From Rhodanobacter sp. LX-99 (GTDB lineage: Bacteria > Pseudomonadota > Gammaproteobacteria > Xanthomonadales > Rhodanobacteraceae), in contig NZ_JAHFVL010000001.1 of the NCBI RefSeq assembly GCF_018599185.1, positions 2,232,001-2,296,000 on the forward strand: a stretch of 64,000 bases of DNA, written 5' to 3'. The translations under genes were made by a program, and so were the position numbers. Shown here piece after piece: positions 1 through 7,915 of this stretch. The notes beneath the pieces were generated by a model. It saw only the letters and a list, made by a program, of their open reading frames with translations. It was not told the DNA's origin and did no database searches. Every line of letters begins with the position of its first letter. The stretch's first letter is position 1.

Positions 1-165
1 GCGGTTGATCAGCTGGGTCAGGCCGGTCGGACTCAATTCCTTGATCTTGCTGAACAGGGTGCTGAGCTGCATGACGATCAACGCCACCAGCAGGACCGCG
101 AACAGGGCCGACAAGGCCACATGGTTGCCGATAAATTCGGGCAGCTTGTGCAGGAAATCGTTCAT
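1..165 (-). CDS. Rhodanese-like sulfurtransferase, YibN type (N-terminal part only)
   Basis: The gene runs off the left edge, so only the first 55 residues are visible. They comprise a short polar start, one strong membrane helix (about residues 17-34) and the stretch KIKELSPTGLTQLINR. This matches the N-terminus of YibN-type proteins, where a single membrane anchor precedes a cytoplasmic rhodanese domain. The catalytic rhodanese domain itself lies outside the window, so the assignment rests on the anchor and linker only. A TATAAT hexamer sits about 47 nt upstream of the ATG. Family role: sulfur transfer; the physiological substrate is not known. Confidence 0.7.
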   Translation of the reverse strand, partial: MNDFLHKLPEFIGNHVALSALFAVLLVALIVMQLSTLFSKIKELSPTGLTQLINR

Positions 166-211
166 CGTCAATCCACTGTGCCCTGATGGCATCCGCTCGG
201 GTGAACCGGCG

Positions 212-217
212 ATTATA
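212..217 (-). promoter_or_regulatory. -10 promoter hexamer for the rhodanese-like gene
   Basis: A perfect TATAAT reads on the minus strand about 47 nt before the ATG at 165. I see no good -35 box at the expected spacing, so this is a -10 call only. Confidence 0.45.
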
Positions 218-264
218 CGGGTATGCCGCGATCGGCGCGGGGCACCCGCCGATCGGGCTGGCGC

Positions 265-678
265 TCAGTCCTGGGTGATGTCCGGTAGGCCGCTGGTCAG
301 CCACCAGTGCTTGGTCTTCTCGTCGTAGTGCCAGGTCTGGTGGTCGACGATGCTGCGCTCGGACTGGGTGTGGATGTTGACCAGGCTGATCATCGCGGTC
401 TGCTGCACGTCGAAGTCGCCGCTCGGCACCGGGCCGGCGCCGTCGTCGTATTCGCTCACCCGGACCTGCCGGTAGCGCGCCAGTTCCAGCGAACTCAGCG
501 GATGCGCGGCGCGCACCGCGGGGTCGATGAACTGCGCAGCGCTCTGGAAATCGCCCCAGCGCAGTGCGCTGCCGTAAGCCTTGAGCGTGGTGGTCAGCGC
601 GTCGCTGCGGGTCTTGGTGGCGCAGCCGGCCAGCAACAGCACGGACAGCATGACAAGGATGCTCAGGATGCGGCGCAT
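265..678 (-). CDS. Small outer-membrane-type lipoprotein of unknown function
   Basis: A 137-residue protein with a lipoprotein signal: basic MRR start, hydrophobic core and lipobox LLAGC with the lipidated Cys at residue 19. The mature part (about 119 residues) looks like a small alpha/beta domain with several aromatic residues near the C-terminus (HYDEKTKHWWLTSG), reminiscent of NTF2-like lipoproteins, but I cannot assign a family. An in-frame ATG ten codons upstream is rejected because GGAGG lies 8 nt before the chosen ATG and the signal peptide begins there. Lipidation is predicted from the motif; function unknown. Confidence 0.75.
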   Translation of the reverse strand: MRRILSILVMLSVLLLAGCATKTRSDALTTTLKAYGSALRWGDFQSAAQFIDPAVRAAHPLSSLELARYRQVRVSEYDDGAGPVPSGDFDVQQTAMISLVNIHTQSERSIVDHQTWHYDEKTKHWWLTSGLPDITQD

Positions 679-733
679 GGTGGTTCCTCCCCGATGGATG
701 CCGCTCATTCTGCCTCAAGCGGAAGCGGGCGAC

Positions 734-1207
734 TCAGCCGCGGCGTTTGGCGACGAAGCGTGCGCTCAGGGTGCAGGCGGGCTTGCCGTGCTCGCCGGGC
801 ACCACGCAGTCGACACTGATGCGCGCCTTGCCGCGTGCGCCCAACGTGTTGAAGAACGTGTCCCAGCCCGCGTCCATGGCCAGCCGCGCCTCACTGCAGA
901 AGTCCTGCCACAGCGGCGCCAGGTAGCGCACGCGGGATTCGGCCACGAACACGTCGCAGTCGTGGCCGCGCCGGCGCAGCGCCAGTTCCACCAGCGCCCA
1001 GCCGCTCAGGGTCATCAGGCTGACCAGGCTGCCGCCGAACGCGCAGCCCTTGTCGTTGACGTTCGGCGCCAGCGGCGCGCGCAGGCTCAGGCTGTCGCCA
1101 TCGCAGCCGGCCAACTGCAGGTCCATCGCGTGGGCCAGCGGGATTTCGTCGCGGATGAACTGGATCAGTTGCTGCGCGTGCGGTGTTGCGTCGTCGGTCG
1201 TGCTCAC
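734..1207 (-). CDS. Hotdog-fold thioesterase (YiiD C-terminal domain family)
   Basis: A 157-residue protein matching the stand-alone thioesterase domain found at the C-terminus of YiiD (TIGR02447-type). Visible family features are the central NVNDKGCAFGGSL segment, where an Asn/Asp-rich loop leads into the hotdog helix, and a C-terminal strand ending in ARFVAK. It probably hydrolyses acyl-CoA or another acyl thioester; the substrate is not evident. The start is a GTG at 1207, the only start that gives the family length; the reading frame stays open upstream through sequence antisense to hemD-hemX, which is a GC-rich shadow and not coding. It is divergent from hemD. Confidence 0.75.
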   Translation of the reverse strand: MSTTDDATPHAQQLIQFIRDEIPLAHAMDLQLAGCDGDSLSLRAPLAPNVNDKGCAFGGSLVSLMTLSGWALVELALRRRGHDCDVFVAESRVRYLAPLWQDFCSEARLAMDAGWDTFFNTLGARGKARISVDCVVPGEHGKPACTLSARFVAKRRG

Positions 1208-1270
1208 GTGGTTGGGGGTCCGCGGGGAAGGGAAGACCTCCCAGTGTAGGGCCACCGTTACACTGGGGCC

Positions 1271-2068
1271 ATGACAGTGGCCGGACGCGGTGCGCGGATG
1301 CAGCGACAATCCCCTCGGGACAAGCAGGGCTTGCACGGCCGGACCGTGGTGATCACCCGCCCGGCCGGTACCGCGTCGGCGTTGGCGCGCCGGGTGCGCG
1401 CGCTCGGCGGCGTGCCGCTGTTGCTGCCGGGCCTGGCCTTGCGCGGCGTGGCGGATGCCGCCGCCGTGCGTGCGGGCTTGCGTGCGGCGCTGACGGCTGA
1501 GCTGATCGTCTTCACCAGCCCCGCCGCGGTGCGTTACGCCGCGGCCCTGTTGCCGCTGCAGACGGCGGCGACCGTGCTGGCGGTGGGCCAGGGCACGGCG
1601 CGGGCGTTGCGCCGGCATGGCATCGCCGCGCCGCTGGCGCCGCGGCGGCAGGACAGCGAGGGCCTGCTCGAACATCCCGCGCTGCACGCGCTGCGTGGTC
1701 GCCGGGCGGCGCTGATCGGGGCGCCCGGCGGCCGCGGCGTGCTGCGCGAACAGCTCGCCGCGCGTGGCGCGCAACTGCACGAGTTGCACGTCTACCGGCG
1801 GGTGCCGCCGCGGCTGGACCGGCGCCATGTCGATGCGCTGCTGCAGTTGCCGGCCTCGGCGCAGGTGCTGCTGTCCAGCGCCGAGGCGCTGCACAACCTG
1901 CAGCAGTTGCTGCCGCCAGCGGCGTGGACGCGACTGTGCGCGGCGACCGCGGTGGTCAGCAGCGAACGGCTGGCGGCGGCGGCGCGTGCAGCGGGCTTCA
2001 GGCGCATCGTTACGGCCGCCTCGGCGTTGTCGGCGGACCTGCTGGCCGCGGCCACACCGGCGCACTGA
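1271..2068 (+). CDS. hemD: Uroporphyrinogen-III synthase
   Basis: HemD closes linear hydroxymethylbilane, inverting ring D, to give uroporphyrinogen III, the branch precursor of heme, siroheme and cobalamin. The 265-residue protein is slightly longer than usual and shows the two-lobed pattern: VVITRPAG near residue 26, FTSPAAVRYA near 80, a conserved LIGAPGGRG near 155, ELHVYRR and LLSSAEAL in the second lobe. Sequence conservation is poor throughout this family, so gene context matters: hemX and hemY follow on the same strand, the classic proteobacterial arrangement. hemC is not in the window. TACACT lies 6 nt before the ATG, compatible with a leaderless transcript. Confidence 0.88.
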   Translation: MTVAGRGARMQRQSPRDKQGLHGRTVVITRPAGTASALARRVRALGGVPLLLPGLALRGVADAAAVRAGLRAALTAELIVFTSPAAVRYAAALLPLQTAATVLAVGQGTARALRRHGIAAPLAPRRQDSEGLLEHPALHALRGRRAALIGAPGGRGVLREQLAARGAQLHELHVYRRVPPRLDRRHVDALLQLPASAQVLLSSAEALHNLQQLLPPAAWTRLCAATAVVSSERLAAAARAAGFRRIVTAASALSADLLAAATPAH

Positions 2069-2125
2069 GCGCTCTTCACGTCCGCCTGCTACGAACGCGG
2101 CCGTACGGGCTGCTAGCATGCGCGC

Positions 2126-3277
2126 ATGAGCAACGTAGACAAGCCGAACGCGTCCACCGCGCCCGAGGGCGCCCGTCCCGATTCCGCTGCGCCCGATGCG
2201 GTGCTGATCGAACCGTCCGTGCGCGCGACCCGCACCGCGCCCACGCGGCCAGCGCCGCGTCCGCGCGGCGGCGGCAGCCTGGCGCTGGCGGTGCTGCTGG
2301 CGCTGATCGCGCTGGGCGCTTCCGGTTATATCGGCTGGCGCCAGTGGCAGCAGGAACAGGGCAGCGCCGCCGACAACCAGAGTGTCGCCAGCCTGCAGCA
2401 GCGCGTGGCCACGCTGGAAACCACGCTGACTGCCCTGAGCGACCAGCGCGGCAGCCTGAACCAGCGGCTGGACGATGCGGCCCAGGTCAACCGTTCGCTG
2501 CGCGAGGAACTGCTCGGCCAGGCCGAGCGCACGCGCCACCTCGAGGACGCGGTGGCCAAGCTCGCCGAGAAGACGCTGAGCGGCCGCGACGGCATGCTGC
2601 TGGACGAGGCCGAATCGCTGCTGCGCATGGCCGGCGAACGCTACACGCTGTTCCATGACGCGCAGGGCGCGGCCGCCGCGTATGCGCTGGCCGACCAGGC
2701 TCTGGCGGCGGTCAACGACGGCGCATTCACCGGCCTGCGCCAGAGCGTCAATGCCGAGCGCGAGGCGCTGGCCAAGAGCCAGCCGGCCAGCCAGGCCGGC
2801 GCGTTGCAGCAACTGGTGGCGCTGCGCGGCGATCTGGCCGGCCTGCCGCTGAAGCCGCTCGACAGCCATGCCGCGGAGGCCACCGATGCGTGGTCGCGCA
2901 TCCGCCGCGCGCTGGCCGGCGTGGTCAGCGTGCAGCGCGACGACGGTGCGCCGCTGGCGGTCGCCGACGCACGTTTCGCGCGCGAGCTGGCCGCACTCGA
3001 CCTGGCCCAGGCGCAGGCTGCATTGCTGGCCTATGACAGCAAGGGCTATGCGGCCGCGCTGCAACGGGTGGATGCCGCGCTGGCCAGCCAGTTCGATGGC
3101 CATGCGTCGGCGGTGCAGCAGGCGCGCGAGACCTTGAAGCAGCTCGCCAGCCAGTTGCCGGCGAACGCGCCGGTGCAGCTGGGCGCCGCGTTGACCGAAC
3201 TGCGCAGCCTGCGCGCGGTGCATGCGCTCAGTCCTGCCCCGGCCAGTTCCGCGGCGCCGGGCGGGGCCCGGCCATGA
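2126..3277 (+). CDS. hemX: HemX family inner-membrane protein
   Basis: A 383-residue protein with a proline/alanine-rich cytoplasmic start, one membrane helix at about residues 50-70, then a heptad-rich coiled coil (about 85-155) and a helical periplasmic domain. This architecture and the hemD-hemX-hemY order identify it as HemX. The family is often labelled uroporphyrinogen-III C-methyltransferase, but it lacks the SAM methyltransferase fold and its biochemical role is not settled; a scaffold or regulatory role in heme synthesis is usually inferred. Its stop overlaps the hemY ATG by 4 nt. A TGnTAGCAT extended -10 ends 6 nt before the ATG, so it may also have its own promoter. Confidence 0.85.
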   Translation: MSNVDKPNASTAPEGARPDSAAPDAVLIEPSVRATRTAPTRPAPRPRGGGSLALAVLLALIALGASGYIGWRQWQQEQGSAADNQSVASLQQRVATLETTLTALSDQRGSLNQRLDDAAQVNRSLREELLGQAERTRHLEDAVAKLAEKTLSGRDGMLLDEAESLLRMAGERYTLFHDAQGAAAAYALADQALAAVNDGAFTGLRQSVNAEREALAKSQPASQAGALQQLVALRGDLAGLPLKPLDSHAAEATDAWSRIRRALAGVVSVQRDDGAPLAVADARFARELAALDLAQAQAALLAYDSKGYAAALQRVDAALASQFDGHASAVQQARETLKQLASQLPANAPVQLGAALTELRSLRAVHALSPAPASSAAPGGARP

Positions 3278-4530
3278 GGCTCTGGTACGGGATCGGGTTG
3301 CTGGTGGTCGCCGCCGCGCTGGCCGCGTTCGGTTGGCACTGGGTGGCTGAGGATCCCGGCTATGTGCTGCTGCGCCTGCGCGGCTGGCGGGTGGAGACCA
3401 CGGTGGTCGCGGCGCTGGTCATCCTGCTCTTGGCATGGGCGCTGCTCACCGTGTTGTGGCGGCTGGCGCGCTGGCCGTTCGGCGCGTTCTCGCGGCGGCA
3501 CCGGCGGCTCAGCCGGCAGCGTCTTGGCGCCGGCCTGATCGCCCTGATGGAAGGCCGCCACGGCGACGCCGAGCGCGACCTCAACCGCGCCTCGCGACTG
3601 GACAGCCTGCGCGGCCCGGCCTTGCTGGCCTCGGCCGAGGCGGCTTCGCGCCGCGGCGAACACGGTCGCGCGCTGGAGGCGCTGGACCAGGCCGCGCAAT
3701 CCGCGCCGCAAGCGGCCCGCGTGCTGCGCGCCCGCGTGCTGCGCCGCGAGGGCAAGTCGGCCGAAGCGCTGGCGCTGCTGGTGCCCGAAGCCGACAAGGG
3801 CACGCTGACCCCGGGCGGCTGGCGCGAGCTGGTGCAAGCGGCCATGGCCAACGGCGACATCCGGCGCGCCCGCGAAGCGCTGGCGCCGCTGCAGAAGAGC
3901 GGCGCGCTGGGCAACCGCGCCTATGCCGCGCTGGAAGCGCAGGTGCTGGCCGCCGCCATCCAGGCCGTCGCGGACGGCGCCAGCCTCAACGCACTGTGGT
4001 CGCAGCTGCCGAAGACGCAGCGCCGCGTGCCCGCGGTGATCGACGCCTACGCGCGCCGCGCAGCCGCGTTCGGGTTGACCCTGCCGGCGATGGACGAAGT
4101 GGAATCCGCGCTGCGCCGCGAGTGGTCGCCGCTCTTGATCGAAACCTACGGCACCCTGGCCGGCGGCGACGTCGAGGCGCGCCTGCGCCGCGCCGAAGGC
4201 TGGCTCGACGCGCATCCGAACGACGCGAACCTGCTGCTCACGCTCGGCCGCATGTGCGTGCGGCTGAAACTGTGGGGCAAGGCGCGGCAGTACCTGCAAC
4301 GCTCGCTGGCGCTGGCCCCAGGCACGGCCGCATGGGAAGCCCTGGGCGACACGTTCGCCGGCCAGGGCGATGCGGAACAGGCGCAGCGCTGCTATCGCAA
4401 TGCACTGGCATCCGCTCGCGGCGACGCAGTCACGCCACTGGCGCAGACGGCCAACCCCCTGCAACCCGACACGCAGCCGATCGCGATCGAGGAGCGCGAC
4501 GTGCACGGCGTGCCGCGGTTGCCGGGGTGA
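3274..4530 (+). CDS. hemY: HemY, TPR-containing heme biosynthesis protein
   Basis: A 418-residue inner-membrane protein. Two hydrophobic helices sit at about residues 3-22 and 39-62, with the family-typical basic loop FGAFSRRHRRLSRQR just after, then TPR-like helical repeats to the end. HemY proteins of this class are associated with protoporphyrin synthesis through genetic context; no catalytic activity is established. This is not the protoporphyrinogen oxidase of Bacillus that shares the name. It overlaps hemX by 4 nt (ATGA), which implies translational coupling. The last part of the coding region is somewhat repetitive and Asp/Gln rich. Confidence 0.87.
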   Translation: MRLWYGIGLLVVAAALAAFGWHWVAEDPGYVLLRLRGWRVETTVVAALVILLLAWALLTVLWRLARWPFGAFSRRHRRLSRQRLGAGLIALMEGRHGDAERDLNRASRLDSLRGPALLASAEAASRRGEHGRALEALDQAAQSAPQAARVLRARVLRREGKSAEALALLVPEADKGTLTPGGWRELVQAAMANGDIRRAREALAPLQKSGALGNRAYAALEAQVLAAAIQAVADGASLNALWSQLPKTQRRVPAVIDAYARRAAAFGLTLPAMDEVESALRREWSPLLIETYGTLAGGDVEARLRRAEGWLDAHPNDANLLLTLGRMCVRLKLWGKARQYLQRSLALAPGTAAWEALGDTFAGQGDAEQAQRCYRNALASARGDAVTPLAQTANPLQPDTQPIAIEERDVHGVPRLPG

Positions 4531-4570
4531 GTGCGGCCCCAGGCATCAGCGATTTTCAGGGGAAGATTCG

Positions 4571-5026
4571 ATGCACAAGATGATCAAGGTCATCCTGCTT
4601 ACTTTGCCGATCTCAGGTTGCGCAACTTCGTCTCCTTCGCCTGATCCGATGGCGCGAAAGGTTGCAGCGTTGGTGGACCGAGCCACAAGCCCGCGCATGG
4701 AGATGGAAGCGTTCGAACAATTGGAGTCCCTGGGGTCGGATGCGGCTCCATACATCGTTCATCATCTTGGCGATATGCGGCCTTTGCCGATCAAGCAAAT
4801 TGAACTCGCGAACGGATCTTCCGGTGCCTTCGAAGGAATTCGTCACTACGCGCCGGAGGTTGTCCACGACGCCCTGTCCGCAATCTTGAATCAGGTCACC
4901 GGGATGAGCTTCGAGTTTGTCTACAACGGAGCCACTTCGGAAACGCGGGAAATGGATAGGGCGCGCTGGCAGGCGTGGTGCGTCAGAGCCTATCCCGCGA
5001 AAGCCCTGGTCTGCAGCGGCGGTTAG
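4571..5026 (+). CDS. Orphan lipoprotein, lower-GC than its neighbours
   Basis: A 151-residue protein with a lipoprotein signal (MHKMIKVILLTLPISGC, Cys17). The mature part has helical character (EAFEQLESLGSDAAPYIVHHL), which recalls a single HEAT-like repeat, and ends in a Trp/Cys-containing segment. I recognise no family. AGGGGA lies 8-9 nt before the ATG at 4571, which decides the start over the open frame extending upstream inside hemY. Base composition and codon use (many A/T third positions, AAT, TTG, GAA) are visibly unlike hemY and uvrD on either side, so recent acquisition is likely. A weak hairpin follows it. Confidence 0.6.
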   Translation: MHKMIKVILLTLPISGCATSSPSPDPMARKVAALVDRATSPRMEMEAFEQLESLGSDAAPYIVHHLGDMRPLPIKQIELANGSSGAFEGIRHYAPEVVHDALSAILNQVTGMSFEFVYNGATSETREMDRARWQAWCVRAYPAKALVCSGG

Positions 5027-5053
5027 CACCTGAAGTCATTGTCTCGGTTTCAT

Positions 5054-5071
5054 GACCCGTCGGGGCGGGTC
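5054..5071 (+). terminator. Short hairpin, possible terminator of the orphan lipoprotein gene
   Basis: GACCCG and CGGGTC pair around a TCGGGG loop, followed by TTGATTT. The stem is only six pairs and the T tract is interrupted, so the call is tentative. Confidence 0.4.
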
Positions 5072-5127
5072 TTGATTTCACCGCGTGCAGGCATGGTTCG
5101 ATTGGCGATCAGCCGGAGGATACAGTC

Positions 5128-7419
5128 CTACAACGGGGTCAGGTTGGCGTACGCCGCCACCAGCCACTTGCTGCCGGCGGCTTCGAAGTTCACCTGCAGG
5201 CGGGTATGCGCGCCGCTGCCTTCGGCGCTGATCACCACGCCTTCGCCGAAGCTGGGATGGCTGACACGTTGGCCGAGTTTCACCGGCAGCGATTCCTCCA
5301 GCGACGGCGAGACCTCGTGCGGCCGGCCGGCGTACAGCGGACGGGTGACGTGCACGCGCGGGCGTACCTCGTCGATCAGTTCGGCCGGCATCTCGCCGAG
5401 GAAGCGCGACGGCCGCGCCAGCATCTCGGCGCCGTGCATGCGGCGCGATTCGGCATGCGTGACGACGAGTTTCTCGCGGGCGCGGGTGATGCCGACGTAG
5501 GCGAGCCGGCGCTCCTCCTCCAGCCGTCCTTCGTCGTCGACCGAGCGCTGGCTGGGGAACAGGCCTTCCTCCATGCCGACCAGGAACACCACCGGGAACT
5601 CCAGTCCCTTGGCCGAGTGCAGCGTCATCAGTTGCACGCAGTCGTCCCAGGCCTCGCCCTGGTTCTCGCCCGCTTCCAGCGCGGCGTGCGACAGGAACGC
5701 GGAGAGTTCGCCGAGGCCGGCGTCGATGTCCTCGGCGGTGCGCTCGAAGCGGCTGGCCACGTTGACCAGCTCGTCCAGGTTCTCCACCCGCGATTCGGCG
5801 TTGCCGCGACTGTCCTTCTCGTAGAAGTCGCGCAGGCCGGTGTGGGTGATCGCGTGGTCGATCTGTTCGGCGAGGGTCAGTTCGCAGCTGCTCCCCTCTC
5901 CCGCCGGGAGAGGGGTTGGGGGTGAGGGTTCGGGCGGAGCGAGAGTGGTCGGCACATCCGTACCCTCGCCCCCAACCCTCTCCCGGGGGGAGAGGGGCTT
6001 GAAGGCGCGCGCCATTTCGTCGATCAGCGCGAGGAACGCCTTCACCGCGTTCTTCGCCCGCCCGGCCAGCTCGCTGCCGCTGCTCAATTCGGAGAGCGCG
6101 GCTTCCCACATCGAAGTGTTCTCGCCGCGGGCACGGCGGCGCAGCGCGTCCAGCGTGCGCTCGCCGATGCCGCGCGGCGGCGTGTTCACCGCGCGCTCGA
6201 ACGCGGCGTCGTCGTGCCGGTTCGCGGTGAGCCGCAGGTAGGCCAGCGCGTCCTTGACTTCGGCCCGTTCGAAGAAACGCTGGCCGCCGTAGACGCGGTA
6301 CTTGATGTTGCGCTGGACCAGCTGCTCCTCGAAGTTGCGCGACTGCGCGTTCGAGCGGTACAGGATCGCGCAATCCTTCGCCTGGCCGTGCTCGTCGATG
6401 TATTCGCGGATGCGCTCGATCACGAAGCGCGCCTCGTCCTGCTCGTTGTAGGCGGCGTACAGCGCGATGCGTTCGCCGTCCTCGCCGGCCGTCCACAGCT
6501 CCTTGCCGAGGCGGCTGCCGTTGCGCTGGATCACGCTGTTGGCGGCCTTCAGGATGGTCGAGGTGGAGCGGTAGTTCTGTTCCAGCTTGATCGTGCGCGC
6601 GCCGGGGAAGTCGCGCAGGAACTGCGCCATGTTCTCGACCTTGGCGCCGCGCCAGCCGTAGATCGACTGGTCGTCGTCGCCGACCGCGAAGACCTTCCCG
6701 GTAGCGCCGGCGAGCACGCGGATCCACGCGTACTGCAGCGTGTTGGTGTCCTGGAATTCGTCGATCAGCAGGTGCCGCCAGCGCTGCTGGTAGTGCTCCA
6801 GCACGGCCGGGTTCTTCAGCCACAGCTCGTGCGCGCGCAACAGCAGTTCGCCGAAGTCGACCAGGCCGGCGCGGCGGCAGGCGTCCTCGTAGGCCTTGTA
6901 GATGTTCACGAAGGTGTGCGTGACCGGATGGTCGCGATGCTCGATGCCGTCCGGCCGCTTGCCCTCGTCCTTCCAGTTATTGATCTGCCAGCAGGCCTGG
7001 CGCGGCGGATATTTCGCGTCGTCCAGGCCCAGCCCGGCTACCACGCGCTTGACCAGCCGCAGCTGGTCGTCCGAATCGAGGATCTGGAACGTTTCCGGCA
7101 GCCCCGCCTCGCGCCAGTGCCGGCGCAGCAGGCGATGGGCGATGCCGTGGAAGGTGCCCACGGTGAGGCCCTGGGTGCCGCCGGGGATCAGCGCTTCCAG
7201 CCGCGCGCGCATCTCGCCGGCGGCCTTGTTGGTGAAGGTGACGGCGAGGATCGCCCACGGCGGCACGCGCTCGGCCTGGGTCAGCCAGCCGATGCGGTGG
7301 GTCAGCACGCGGGTCTTGCCGGAGCCGGCGCCGGCAAGCACCAGGTAGTGGCCGGGTGGGGCGCAGACGGCTTCGCGCTGGGCTTCGTTGAGCGGGTCGA
7401 TCAGGTACGAGACATCCAT
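5128..7419 (-). CDS. uvrD: DNA helicase II (UvrD/Rep superfamily 1A)
   Basis: A 763-residue 3'-5' helicase used in nucleotide excision and mismatch repair. Motifs run in order: Q-motif region LNEAQREAV, Walker A GAGSGKT, motif Ia TFTNKAAGEM, Walker B DEFQDTN, motif III DDQSIYGWRGA, motif IV EQNYRS, motif V LMTLHSAKGLEFP, motif VI VGITRAR; the C-terminus keeps the FGEGVV...WLVAAYA segment of true UvrD. It is longer than the 720-residue E. coli protein because of an extra segment at about residues 475-509 encoded by an inverted pair of palindromic repeats. Start: the ATG at 7419 is preferred to the one at 7428, because the latter overlaps a TACAAT -10 hexamer. Confidence 0.95.
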   Translation of the reverse strand: MDVSYLIDPLNEAQREAVCAPPGHYLVLAGAGSGKTRVLTHRIGWLTQAERVPPWAILAVTFTNKAAGEMRARLEALIPGGTQGLTVGTFHGIAHRLLRRHWREAGLPETFQILDSDDQLRLVKRVVAGLGLDDAKYPPRQACWQINNWKDEGKRPDGIEHRDHPVTHTFVNIYKAYEDACRRAGLVDFGELLLRAHELWLKNPAVLEHYQQRWRHLLIDEFQDTNTLQYAWIRVLAGATGKVFAVGDDDQSIYGWRGAKVENMAQFLRDFPGARTIKLEQNYRSTSTILKAANSVIQRNGSRLGKELWTAGEDGERIALYAAYNEQDEARFVIERIREYIDEHGQAKDCAILYRSNAQSRNFEEQLVQRNIKYRVYGGQRFFERAEVKDALAYLRLTANRHDDAAFERAVNTPPRGIGERTLDALRRRARGENTSMWEAALSELSSGSELAGRAKNAVKAFLALIDEMARAFKPLSPRERVGGEGTDVPTTLAPPEPSPPTPLPAGEGSSCELTLAEQIDHAITHTGLRDFYEKDSRGNAESRVENLDELVNVASRFERTAEDIDAGLGELSAFLSHAALEAGENQGEAWDDCVQLMTLHSAKGLEFPVVFLVGMEEGLFPSQRSVDDEGRLEEERRLAYVGITRAREKLVVTHAESRRMHGAEMLARPSRFLGEMPAELIDEVRPRVHVTRPLYAGRPHEVSPSLEESLPVKLGQRVSHPSFGEGVVISAEGSGAHTRLQVNFEAAGSKWLVAAYANLTPL
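5893..5997. repeat. Inverted pair of REP-like palindromic repeats inside uvrD
   Basis: Two copies of a GC-rich palindromic unit (5893-5928 and 5963-5997) lie in opposite orientation about 34 nt apart. Each has a CCCTCTCCC/GGGAGAGGG hairpin core plus a GTTGGGGGTGAGGG arm; the second copy shows the reverse complement of that arm. The block has no stop in the uvrD frame and is translated as a proline/glycine-rich loop containing SPRERVGGEG and PPTPLPAGEG. Similar phrases occur in many proteobacterial proteins and intergenic regions, the mark of a dispersed repeat rather than of a protein domain. Confidence 0.85.
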
Positions 7420-7443
7420 CGCGCCCATTGTAGTGGGCGCAGA

Positions 7444-7473
7444 CGAAAACCGCCGCGGGAGCGGCGGTTTTCG
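7444..7473 (-). terminator. Hairpin terminator after the small two-helix protein
   Basis: A perfect 12-bp stem (CGAAAACCGCCG with CGGCGGTTTTCG) around a 6-nt loop. On the minus strand the downstream arm contains CGGTTTTCG. It separates the gene at 7490-7711 from uvrD and lies just upstream of the uvrD -10 hexamer. Confidence 0.65.
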
Positions 7474-7489
7474 GAGCGGCGGGTGCGGC

Positions 7490-7711
7490 TCAGCGCTTCT
7501 TGCTGGCGATGCCGCCGACGATCAGCAGGCCGCCGACCACGATGCCGGCGATGCCGATCCACGGGGGCACGGACTTGGTGTGGGTGGCTTCGATCTTGGC
7601 GGAACCCAGCTGGGCCAGGGTCTCGGTCTGCTTGTAGCTGCCGTTGCCTGCGACGACCCAGATGCCGGCGACCAGCAGGATGATGCCGGCGATGAAAAGT
7701 CCTGCGCGCAT
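7490..7711 (-). CDS. Small two-transmembrane protein, unknown function
   Basis: A 73-residue protein made almost entirely of two hydrophobic helices (about residues 4-21 and 50-68), each Gly/Ile/Val rich (GIILLVAGIWVV and GIAGIVVGGLLIVGG), joined by a polar loop and ending in SKKR. The topology resembles DUF3185-type small membrane proteins, but similarity is too weak for a family name. It has an ATG preceded by GAGGGGAAC, and a strong hairpin terminator follows. It sits alone between the sRNA locus and uvrD. Confidence 0.65.
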   Translation of the reverse strand: MRAGLFIAGIILLVAGIWVVAGNGSYKQTETLAQLGSAKIEATHTKSVPPWIGIAGIVVGGLLIVGGIASKKR

Positions 7712-7792
7712 GGATGTTCCCCTCGGTGGATGTGGATCGAGTATGCCGGGTGCCGTCGTGCATGGAATGTACAGGCCGCGCGGGTCGCGGGC

Positions 7793-7829
7793 AAAAAAAG
7801 CCCCGGAGGCTAGGGGGAGCCTCCGGGGC
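7793..7829 (-). terminator. Strong intrinsic terminator of the sRNA locus and polA
   Basis: A perfect 12-bp stem (GCCCCGGAGGCT with AGCCTCCGGGGC), 6-nt loop, then seven consecutive T on the minus strand. It is the strongest terminator in the first 20 kb. Confidence 0.9.
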
Positions 7830-7915
7830 GGGGGCAGACGCGAAGACCCAGGGGAGAGGTTCGCGCCTGTGGCGGCTCAGGGAGGTGAGCTCGCCGCGGA
7901 TGCCGTTGCGTGCAT
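7793..7915 (-). ncRNA. Candidate sX13-like small RNA downstream of polA
   Basis: The interval between polA and the next gene encodes, on the minus strand, three consecutive hairpins whose loops are C-rich: one in GCTCA-CCTCCC-TGAGC (about 7876-7893), one whose GCGAA/TTCGC arms enclose CCTCTCCCCTGGGTC, and a terminator hairpin with loop CCCCCT followed by seven T. A weak -10-like TAACAC near 7922-7927 would start an RNA of roughly 120 nt. Xanthomonas sX13 is about 115 nt, lies beside polA and presents C-rich loops to G-rich ribosome-binding sites; enterobacterial Spot 42 and Pseudomonas ErsA occupy the same locus. Position and architecture support the call. The 5' end and expression are inferred. 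Confidence 0.65.

Noticed and set aside
1208..3223. Long frame antisense to hemD and hemX reading into the thioesterase
   Set aside because: Low-complexity Arg/Gln/His translation; the thioesterase domain starts only at the GTG at 1207.
7421..7428. ATG at 7428 as the uvrD start
   Set aside because: It overlaps the TACAAT -10 hexamer, so the RNA would begin after it; ATG at 7419 fits better.
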